Part shown: positions 1-9,600 of the stretch, one piece after another
Layout of the letters: the number at the start of each line of letters is the position of its first letter
Position numbering within the stretch: the stretch's first letter is position 1
Assembly: GCA_008931825.1 (NCBI GenBank)
Contig: QXVZ01005506.1
Span: forward strand, 1 to 43,201
DNA: 43,201 nucleotides
Direction: 5' to 3'
DNA from: Phallusia fumigata
Lineage: Eukaryota > Chordata > Ascidiacea > Phlebobranchia > Ascidiidae
The notes under the pieces: generated by a model
Database searches by the model: none
Seen by the model: only the letters and a program-made list of their open reading frames with translations
What the model was told of the DNA's origin: nothing
Position numbers and translations under genes: made by a program

Positions 1-436
1 AAAATACTGCGTTAATTTCTTTTTGTGATGAATCAATGCAGGAAGTTGGAGGTTTAAAAATCATGACCTGATCTTATGGGACCTATAATTCATTTGTAAA
101 AGGGACCCTTACCCCAATTAGAAAATGTGATTAAAAGCAAATTTTTCTGGCTTAAAATCCTCAACTGCATTTTCGAAACCATGTGAAACAGCAAATTAAC
201 TGAACTTAATTGAATATATTTTAAATACCACGAGACCAAATAAAGTCCAATGCTGCAACAAAAACGATCAAATAGTTCGTTTTTTGTATTCGATCGGAAG
301 TGTTTTGTTTTCCCAGCGCAGTGTTTGGGAAACTTAGATAAATTACGCAAAATGTGGCGAATAGAAAAACTCAGAGCATTTTCTCTTTAAAACTTTACAT
401 AAGCTTCTGAGCATGATGTTTATTTAGTTTGTTGCG

Positions 437-456
437 AAAAATCACATGTGATTTTT
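437..456. promoter_or_regulatory. 20 bp perfect palindrome centred on an E-box
   Basis: AAAAATCACATGTGATTTTT is self-complementary over all 20 bases. Its core TCACATGTGA is the extended E-box preferred by MITF/TFE-family bHLH-Zip factors. Confidence 0.45.
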
Positions 457-973
457 TAGTCAACACTATGAATTCTACCTAAGTATTAGGTAGTAGCTTG
501 GTCTGATAGTAGACGGATGTTAGCGTTTTCTTTTTCCAGTATACCCAATTCCAAAGTGGACTTTTTACAGCCATTGTTCGTCGGCGTATTGATGTTTATT
601 GCTGTGGAAGTTATTTAATTTATTTTGGTGACGTAGCTGTATATTTAGGGCATATGATTCACCTTGTTCTGTTGTTGAATACATGTAATAGAAGGAGATT
701 AGACTATAGCTTACTCCTGGAATTGTTTTTTACGACCTCTTCACGGAAAAATCATTTAATGTGTGGTGTGCAAAAGCCTGGATTTAAAACCGCAATGATC
801 GAAGCAGCTTCTGCGAAATTTTTTCCAGCCACAGATGGAACTTTTCTTGCATCAGACAAACAAATTGTTTGAGTGTCGACAAAAAGTTTACGCGCCTTTA
901 ATGATATGATCTTGTTATCACATTGAAAGTTTTCATACACAAGCGCAGCAATGCTGGGTAAAAGCCTGCTGTC

Positions 974-1019
974 TTTATTTATTAAAATCGTTTATGTTAG
1001 TTTTATAAATTTCTTTATT
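974..1019 (-). terminator. Possible polyadenylation signals for ARID5
   Basis: AATAAA on the minus strand at 979-974, 983-978 and 1019-1014 are the first canonical signals downstream of the ARID5 stop. They would imply a 3' UTR of about 1 kb running through the promoter-like cluster. Nearer non-canonical signals may be used instead. Confidence 0.3.
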
Positions 1020-1768
1020 TTTGTGATTGGAAGATTTATCACTAAAAAACTGCAGGTGCAAAACGGTATAAACACAATATCTGCCGAAAAGTTGCACCGA
1101 GCTCTCCGAGCAATCCTGTATATTTTTACACATATGGTTGAGCCGAGTTGAGTTGAATTGATCTTTGTTGGCTTAACCCATCACATTTAAGCAACTTTTC
1201 TACATTTTGTTGCTAGTTTGTTTCGATAGACGCAGAATAAAATTTTTAGTAGTCATACTTTGCTTTCCAAACTATTATTGTTTAATTGTCGTCAGCGGTT
1301 TCGCAAGTGTTTTCAAAGCATGTATATGGGGAACTCCCGTACATTTTGGATAATACCAGGGCTACAGATATCTTCACAAATACCTCTTTTAAACCACACA
1401 AAAAGGTTACATTTTTACTTACTAACTCAGCTCCGACTAGCTTCCGATATCTGAAACTGAATCAACTCAAAAACACACCAGTTGATAATTTATCGTAGTT
1501 CTTGTTTTCCCACAGAAAGCTCGGCAAACGAAAATCGAGAAAGACAAAAAACGAAAACAAACAAATTATTATTCGAACTTGGCGTTATACTTCAATGCAC
1601 ACAATAATCGCTAGAGACGAGTCTGAAACAAGCGAGATAAACTGAAAAAAAAACTTCCATAAAATTGTCGAGTCAAAAATCATGCCGTCGACTACACCGT
1701 GACTGAGCACTTTATAGATGATTGGGCAAACTTATCCCTCGCTGCACCAACGACTGAGAATTTACCAA

Positions 1769-1785
1769 GCGCCAAATTTTGGCGC
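1769..1785. promoter_or_regulatory. E2F-type palindrome
   Basis: GCGCCAAATTTTGGCGC: 8 bp perfect arms around one central base, holding TTTGGCGC (the E2F consensus) on both strands. Confidence 0.5.
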
Positions 1786-1839
1786 AACTAAAGTTGATCG
1801 CTGACACATATTGGAATGACAGTTGGCTGCACAGTGGCG

Positions 1840-1863
1840 TGACGTCACACCAAGCTGACGTCA
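1840..1863. promoter_or_regulatory. Tandem pair of full CRE palindromes
   Basis: Two perfect TGACGTCA octamers at 1840-1847 and 1856-1863, starts 16 bp apart. This sequence is the known CREB/ATF site; binding here is inference. Confidence 0.6.
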
Positions 1864-1894
1864 TCACACTTTTGTTCACTAGTGGTTCAAATAC

Positions 1895-1911
1895 GGAGGG
1901 GGGCGGCGGGG
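1895..1911 (+). other. G-rich run, possible G-quadruplex
   Basis: G runs of 2, 6, 2 and 4 separated by single bases, between the CRE pair and the ARID5 stop codon. This pattern could fold as a two-tier G-quadruplex; in the ARID5 transcript it would be C-rich. Confidence 0.35.
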
Positions 1912-2040
1912 AGTACAGTATGTACGAATAATCACAGCAAGTAATAGCAGCAACTGTCAGGCATACTAGAGATAATAATATTATGAACTGTAGCAGGGAA
2001 GAGAAAAGAAAAAAAGGAGGCGAGTTCTCCTGTAGCGCCG

Positions 2041-3693
2041 TTATCGTCGCGCGTACGTCGGGTAGTAAGGACTACCGACGTCGCTTGAAAAATGCGGCGG
2101 TGGCGCGGCAACAAAACCGGCGTTACGGATTGCACCAGGAATCTGACCGGGAACACTGGTAAAGGTGGGAATCCCAAAACGGGCTAAGTCGTGTAAAACT
2201 TCCCCGTTAGCAATTTGTCCGAGCTTGGCGGACGAAGGTCCTGACGCGGCCGCTTCTTGCATTTGTCGAAGGGCCAACTGGTGAGCGTAATTCTGGCACA
2301 TTTGGGCCACAGCGGCCGGGTCTTGGGGACCAATGTGGCTGCCCATCATGGCCGCCCGGGCTAATTGTGTGGCCGCGGCAGCTTGCTGCTCCTGGTGCGT
2401 AATTATACGCAGTTGTTGCGACTTCTCAAGTTGTTGACGTAACATTGCTTCTTGCAATTCTTGGCTTGGCACGTGCATGAGGGGATTAGCGACCGGGAAC
2501 GTCCCCATGGATTTCATCGCCTCAAGAACGTGTTCAAACATTTTCGGTGTATTGGCCGCAGAAGGCGGAAGACTGGATAAAAACGCCGACGCGGCACCGT
2601 TGTCCTTGTGGGGCGAACGTGGAACCTGGATTTGGGGGGCAGCGGACTGACGTTTCAAAGGCTCCTGGAATTCAGGCCGGGCGTCAGGACGACGAGGAAC
2701 TTTGTACGAGGCATCTAACTGAGGCTGATTGACTTTTCGCTCCATCGGTTTCACGTAACTGTGCGGATGTTGGTGCTGTGGAGTTTCAGGGGAGGAATGC
2801 ATTACTCGCGGTTTGCTGTCGCTTGATGAATGCTGCGTCGTGTTGCTGGGGTGAAGCTTGATATTCCGTGTGTCCGCTGTGAGGCGATCCACCGAGAATG
2901 AGCTGGAAAACGGCTTCATCTGCGGCGTTTCGACTTTAGGATAAGATCGTTGCTCGGGCTGCGGGGGACTCCTTGCCCGTGGCACATACTGAATTTTGCT
3001 TTTTTCCGCACTATGACTTACACCATTTGTAATCACAGGATTTCTACTGTCTGTGGGTTTTTGTTGGGTGCGATTTTGGGAGTCCCTCGGTGAAGATTGC
3101 TCCTTTTGCTGCCACTGCCTATTTGTGGCTAGCATCCCGTTTGGTGGTCGGTAATAGCTGCCCTTTCGCGGCTGCTGCTCTCTGGGCAGCTCGATGCGTT
3201 TCGGCGGAGAAACTTGACGCATACGTTCGTCGACGACTGGACGTGATACTGGGAAGCCGTTCATCGGGCGCTTTGGCTCAGCGCCTCTTCTGGCGTCCGG
3301 CTTTATCACTGGACGTTGGGACTCATCAAGACGTCGCGGGTCCACGAAGCTAGGTCGGGGCTGGCGCGCCTCTGGAGGTATTCGGGTCAATTGAGGGGAT
3401 AAAATAACTGGAGGTTCGGCCTTTAGGCTCGACTGCATGTGCCGATGATGGTTGCTAGTCTGCTGAACGTAGTTGTATGAGCTAGATTTAATATCCATTG
3501 ACTTCCGAATGTCTTCGGGTTTTCGATCATCCGGAGCCATCAGATTTCGGATGTCGTACCGCCCGTGACTAGCACTTGGAGGCAAAATTCGCGGCTGGGC
3601 GACCTCGGGCCGGTGACGCTTGGGACTGGAAGGTGAAATTGTTTGCCGGTTGGATGCGGACACTGGAAAGTGATGATCGTCATGAGGACGCTT
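2041..3693 (-). CDS. ARID5: ARID5 exon 11 of model: terminal exon, Gln/Ala-rich C terminus
   Basis: Encodes 550 residues then TAA at 2041-2043. The acceptor ttttgtacag at 3694 joins in phase 0, and the segment begins KRPHDDHHFPVSASNRQ. It is rich in Pro, Arg, Gln and Ser with many basic patches (KRHRPEV, PPKRIELPR). Near the C terminus are a Gln/Leu-rich probably helical stretch (QELQEAMLRQQLEKSQQLRI) and Ala-rich runs, then PHFSSDVGSPYYPTYARR. Such tails are typical of transcriptional coregulators. The protein is longer than human ARID5B (about 1188 aa) mainly because of exons 6, 10 and 11. Confidence 0.92.
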   Translation of the reverse strand, partial: KRPHDDHHFPVSASNRQTISPSSPKRHRPEVAQPRILPPSASHGRYDIRNLMAPDDRKPEDIRKSMDIKSSSYNYVQQTSNHHRHMQSSLKAEPPVILSPQLTRIPPEARQPRPSFVDPRRLDESQRPVIKPDARRGAEPKRPMNGFPVSRPVVDERMRQVSPPKRIELPREQQPRKGSYYRPPNGMLATNRQWQQKEQSSPRDSQNRTQQKPTDSRNPVITNGVSHSAEKSKIQYVPRARSPPQPEQRSYPKVETPQMKPFSSSFSVDRLTADTRNIKLHPSNTTQHSSSDSKPRVMHSSPETPQHQHPHSYVKPMERKVNQPQLDASYKVPRRPDARPEFQEPLKRQSAAPQIQVPRSPHKDNGAASAFLSSLPPSAANTPKMFEHVLEAMKSMGTFPVANPLMHVPSQELQEAMLRQQLEKSQQLRIITHQEQQAAAATQLARAAMMGSHIGPQDPAAVAQMCQNYAHQLALRQMQEAAASGPSSAKLGQIANGEVLHDLARFGIPTFTSVPGQIPGAIRNAGFVAAPPPHFSSDVGSPYYPTYARR

Positions 3694-6600
3694 CTGTACA
3701 AAAAAACATGAAAATATTAATAATGTGTCTCATGTATAGTGACAAAGTATTGTGTGACTGTGTGACATACGATTTCATTACAATGTTCCGACAAAAACGT
3801 GAAACAAGTTTTTACCTGTAATCTTGATGCGGAAAACTTATCGGAAGGTGAAGAATCGATAGGCGGAGGAAGCGGTCGAGTCAAGTCGATACTCGGGGTT
3901 AAGGGGGCTTTCCCGTGATCCGTAGGTGGCTGGGTCGGTTTTGATTTGGGCACAAACGGAGGCGGGGCGTTCGACATCCGGGGACAGAACGTTCTGGTCG
4001 GAATCGACATTGCTCTGGAGGAAAGGTCGGGGGAAGGATACTGTTGTGGCATTCGGCTCGTGCCAACTATTACCGACGCCCTTGCATACTGTGCACTGTT
4101 CGGTGACGTCACTGGTGACGTTGATGACGTAGGAGGACGTGATGTCACGTTGGTGGTTCTTGGTGGCAGCGCGATCTTTATATTCTCTTTATCGTCCGAT
4201 TTCTTTCCAGAGCCTGCCGACAGGTCTTCAGGCGATGGAGCCTTAGCAGGTCGGGTGATGTCACTCGGTCGTGACGTCAGAAGCTCCTCGCGTATAACGT
4301 TATGCGCCAGGGTCTCGAACTTGACGAAAGACGATTGCTTTGCCACTTGAGACGCCAGAGGTTTCTCGTCGGCAAATGAGGGTAAAGACTTGCTTTCCGC
4401 GTCTTTGTTGTCATGGTAACCGTTCTCGGGTGAGGTAACTTTGGTTGGGTTGGGTTTTAACGTCAGGCCCACCTTGCTCTTGGCGCCATTAATAAAATAT
4501 GCGTCACCGTTGTAGGCCCGCTGCACGATGCTGCTGTCTTTCGATGAGAGGTGCTACAAAACAACAACAAAAAAACGTTTAGCATTAACTCCCAATCGTG
4601 CGCTGCAGGGATGCAACAACCCGAGTCGAGTACTAATCGAAGTTATACTTTAGAGAGGCTATCATTATCACTATGTCGTTTCAAAAGAACCTTTATCTTG
4701 TCGCTTAAAAAATATTGGCACTTTGTCAGAGTAAAGCCACCCTAACCGTTTTCTTAATATTTCTGATGTTTGAATGCGCTGCATTTATCGAGACGGCAAT
4801 CGTAATGAGCAGCCTCGGCAAACACGAAAACTGAACCCGACCTTGTTTGCGAGGTGGTGGTTTCAAGTTGCAAACCAGCAAGCAGAACATGTTTTTGCGA
4901 TCAAAACAACGTCACAAGTTCAACACACTTTAACAGCAGCCACAGCGGTCGGAAGCGTTCGGCGATGGCGCGCGATTTCGAGAAACATAAAAATAATTGG
5001 TCACGACGCGATTCCAAGGCGCTTCCAGGAAGTGGGCCAAGTTTGCGCGATAACTAGCCCGCACTATTTTTAGTGTTGGCCAGACACGATTTGCGCCGTG
5101 ATCTCGTATCGACCAACCTCGCCACTTCCCGCAACTGATTGTACACGACAGAATGCGGTCGAGGTTGGGATGAGAACGCGATAATACGGGTATTCGGAAT
5201 CGGGATTGCGCGAAACGCCGCAGCGAAACAAAAATTTTCGCCCGCAAACAATTAACGGAATAATTTTACTCTTTGGTCAGACGGGACTTTCAGTGCTGTT
5301 TAAAATTTCGTGTTAGTCGTATCGCCTTTGCCTGGGTTTTGATCGTTTAATGAAGCGTTGGATCCAGTTGTGAACAATCAGTCCAATGAACCGAACAAAA
5401 CCGTATCTTTAATAAGTATTTTCCACTCGCAATAAGAAATTCAACAAACATGCCACGTGAAGTGCGTAAATTTGTACACAATCTAGTTATAGCATTAACA
5501 TTCATCAAACTAACCGGCCACATTATATCAATTTTTAGTATGTAGCAAAGCCTTAACGGAGCAATCTAAAGCACAATATACAACACAATAGCGCAAACAC
5601 GTCAGCACTCGGTTTACCTCGTTGGTCGCGTTTCCAGTCGTACTATCGTCACTTCCGCTATTGCGGTGCTCCCGCGCTTCCGGTTCTTTGTTACGCAGTT
5701 GTTGCCGAAGGTGCATTTCGAATGGGAGCAAAAGTCTATAAAAATACGTTGTATGGTCAGTTCTTTGCACAATTTCTTTGCAAGGCTATTTGGAGTAAGG
5801 CACCAATGTCAATTATTGCAAACGACAAAGTGATGGTTGTGTTGTAAAATACCACTTCAAAAGTGTATGTTGGCTAATTCAGGTCAAACGAAACAGCTTA
5901 TTAACGTGTGATACTTGGTCAAAAAGCCAACGCTTCCTGTGCGATAAATTTTCAAGCAATACATAAAAACAAGTGACATAAAGGTGTCGCTGATAAGGAA
6001 TAAAAGTTACCAACCTCTCGAAGTGCTTCCTCGTGCACGTAGCAGCACTTGTGCATGATGGGTTCCCTCCCATGCGGTCATACACGTGCTTCCACAGTCG
6101 TTTCGCCGTGACCTGTACGAAATTGAACACAATTGTAATTTATGTCATGTTTTAAAGTGCACTTTACAAAGCAGGAACGGCTAAAATTAGCGAGAAGTGT
6201 AGACTGTGCACTTGCTTACCATATCATATCCACCGTATTCCTGAGAAAGTTTGAAGAACGCCCAAAGATCCACTGCAAATAAAATAAAATATTTATGTTT
6301 TGTCGTTAATATCACGTCTTGGGTCGCAACAAATGTTTTCGGATGCTAATTCAGCAACAATAGATTCTTGTAAAAACAACGTTAGCTAAAAATTGTAAAT
6401 TTTGATTTTTGTTTGTGTAAGGTAGCAGATTTAACACGAAGGAAATGTTTGGGGTTATATTACATTTTAAGGGTAACATTTAAATTTGTAAAAAACAAAA
6501 AAAACTGTAAGTCCAATGGGTGAAGAGAATGAATATTTGAACCGTGGCTACCACAAAGGTTACGTAATCCGCATAAGTCTTATAAATGGCCAATCTGAGC

Positions 6601-9600
6601 CGTTTTTTCAAACACCGACAATTGAAAAATTAGCAACAAGCGACATTATTTCCTTTTAATGTTTACGTGTAACCGAATCTAAAAGGATAATTCCGCTCCT
6701 AATACGGGCGCTATGTTGCAGCGACATCCTCGCCAGAAGGGGACGTAGGGTGCTTTTTTGCACACGGGACGGACCCGTCGATTCCACACTTTTCGACGAA
6801 ATCGCTCGAATGCTGTTATCGCGCTTTGTGCTTGCGTTATTCGTTCGACGAGCGCCCGCACGCGAACACAATACATCGCAGAGAATTGCATGAATCAGAT
6901 CCGGGAAGTAACGCTTCGAACGCGGGCAAAACATCTGCTACCAACACCGCCGCGTATCTGCCTGTTTACAGATGATACGCGAATTCTGGTGGTTCAAGTC
7001 AGGGCCCCTAAAGATGCACCAGGTGGTAATTATACTAAATTGCACCCAGGCGTATTAAACACAATTAAAATATGTTCTTAAATGTGGCACACCCACACCA
7101 CTTAACGATTTGCTTGTATTTTTCACAACAAACACTGTCAAACTATTAGAATTATTCCAAGTTTAAAATTCCAAAAATGGGTAACACGGTATAAGCTATT
7201 GTGCCGATACTGGAAAATCATACAAATATTTTCGCAATGCAAAAGCCGACTGATGTTCGTGGTAAAAACAAACCGAAAATTTATCAGCAGACCTTTCACG
7301 ATGCAAACGTCCGTGACATTTGGCTTAATAACACCTTACAACGTAGACTGAAACGTGCGCAATTTTGCCCTGCATTCGAACTTCTGCCTCAAATTTTTAC
7401 GAGATCGCTGTTGTAGCTGCATTGTGCACTTTCGGCGCTAACCACAAACAAGTGGCGTCCTTGAGGCGATTGTGCAAAGAGGTACTAGTACCACAATGCT
7501 ATGCCATGCGTGGGTAGTAGAAATGTCAACTTGAACGTTTCAAATTGCCGTTGAAATGCTGTGGATTGTTTTTTTTGCAATCTTTAGTGAACGGCGTTTC
7601 TTTTATCACATTATCGCAGTACACCGGTATAAATGAGTTACAAACTTACAACCAAAGTAAATAAACAACGAATCTTCAACTGATGCCTGATTGGTGCGCA
7701 AAATATGGGGAATACGACTCTAAAATAAATGTGAAACGACTTTAGGCATAAACAAACTGGCTTAAGGCATTTTCGTAAATTTTTCAGGTAAAAATAACAA
7801 ACATTGCAAAACCAAGACATGCATTTTTTAGATTTACAATTTTTTACACATGCCAGTTTGTAAAATACCTCACGTGGGGTGTCTGGAAGGGAAAAATGGA
7901 CATTCTCCCTTAGCCGACATAACAATGAGGATAATGTTACAAACCACCATATAATCGGATAATGGTTTGGCGCATCCAACGTTTTTGTTCAAATATCATC
8001 CCTAATTTTTTAAATTTTTAACTCTTTTATCACACGATGTAATAAAAGTATTTAATTGTTTTATTAAAACAAAACCCCAAAATGGTCAAGGTGTTAATGG
8101 ATANATATCATCCCTAATTTTTTAAATTTTTAACGCTTTTATCACACGATGTAATAAAAGTATATGATTTTTTTATTAAACACAAAGCCCCAAAATGGTC
8201 AGGGTGTTAATGGATAACATGAAGATGCAATGTTTGAATGTTATTACGTATTCAAACATAGCGATATGTTGTTTTTCAGAGTAAATGACCCAAATTTTCG
8301 GCGTAAATCGATCTTAAAAAATCTATCGTTCTCTTTCCAATATCTTGCACAAAACTTGCCAACTAAGCCGGTTTGAACGTTTTTGAAAAAGACATTACTA
8401 CAAAATGTCGTATGGTTGCTGACAAACTAGTCAATCAAAATGTCACTTAACCTACACCAGAAATGTATGGACAAGAAGCGTATGGCTCGAGTGTTCGGAA
8501 TTTTAACTGATTTTACGCGCACACGTTTATGCAAATCAGACATGCACGCAAAACTTTGCTCTTGCGCGTAGTCCTGGCATTTTCCCGAGATGTTATCGAA
8601 AGCCGATCTCGAAATGAATTATATAATGCCAAGAAGTGTTTTTCCTGGACTCGGCAACAGGGTAATTCCGTTATCTCATGGGAAAGTTTCAGGTAATTAT
8701 GAGAAGTTGTGATACGTCTTTCAATATCTAATCGCTTTTTAAGGCACACAAAGTTTAGTTCTTGTCTTTAATATTAAAAAAATCGTTGAAACCGAAATTG
8801 AAAATATTTTTGTTCCGCCACTAAATAGTAAACAAAAGCCCCGAACATAGATTTGGAACATACGGTTGAGAGTCCATGTTCTAAATTAACCGAATAATCA
8901 ACTGATACTAATACACAAGTGTTTATTTATAAATGTCTAAGAGGCAGTACGTAACTGCGTGAATTGAAACACCGCCCATTTAAATATTCTACGGAGAATA
9001 ACAACTTACATTTTTTGAATCCCAGGGAAGGAATGCGTCCAATCGGCGTGTTCCGCTTGCGCATGAACTGGTACAGCTTATCGAGAAAGGCGCTCTTATT
9101 TTCCGGGATTTTGCCATCCATTAGTCCGTGCAAGAAAAGTTCGGCGCCGGGGCAGGGCGATGAAGTGCGACTCTTGTCCTGCTCGTCAGCCGAGTGTGTC
9201 AAAAAGTTAATCGGCGAAGACGACGGGGACGATGATGCATAGACGTCGTTGCTGTGCGCCGATGACGCCGAAGAGACCGACGACTCGGCCGGCGAAGGCG
9301 CCTTAGGTGGAGACTGCGAAGCTAATAATAACTCTGTAGATGGACTCGCACTTCTTGAAGAACTAACTGAACTTGAAGCCTTTTTCTTAGATAATCCTGA
9401 ATTCTGGTCCTCCGACGGCCAGATGGGCTTGTGATTTTCCAACAAACTGTTCTGTATAGCGATGTTAAGCGCCGTCACCGACGAGCGACGCCCAGAACGT
9501 TTCCTGGCCTTTGTTTTCCTTCTTCCCACCGCTGAGTTTTCTAACGCTGACGATTCTGCAACCACATCGACGGTCTGCGCGACGGTGGCGGCTGTAATGA

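Larger units (their letters stand above)
1..1680. other. Downstream flank, no recognisable gene
   Basis: AT-rich. Short ORFs on both strands have no recognisable motif or splice context. Apart from the palindrome and the AATAAA signals nothing is supported. Confidence 0.6.
1681..1866 (-). promoter_or_regulatory. Promoter-like cluster just downstream of ARID5
   Basis: Read on the minus strand the order is: CRE (1863-1856), CRE (1847-1840), CCAAT (1814-1810), E2F palindrome (1785-1769), CCAAT (1725-1721), TATAAA (1716-1711) and an ATG at 1683-1681. This is a classical core-promoter order, oriented away from ARID5's stop codon, as expected if another minus-strand gene starts here. The ATG opens only about 32 codons and I see no clear first exon, so a transcript is not proven. 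CCAAT and TATA are separated by only four bases, unusually tight. Confidence 0.45.

Noticed and set aside
1588-1683. Short minus-strand ORF after the TATA box as a protein gene
   Set aside because: About 32 codons, Phe/Ser-rich, with no recognisable features; at most a leader ORF.
3090-3353. 87-codon plus-strand ORF, and other plus-strand ORFs within 2547-3663
   Set aside because: Antisense of ARID5 exon 11; low-stop regions follow from its GC-rich codons.
3946-4350. 134-codon plus-strand ORF
   Set aside because: Antisense shadow of ARID5 exon 10, whose frame, splice sites and phase are well supported.
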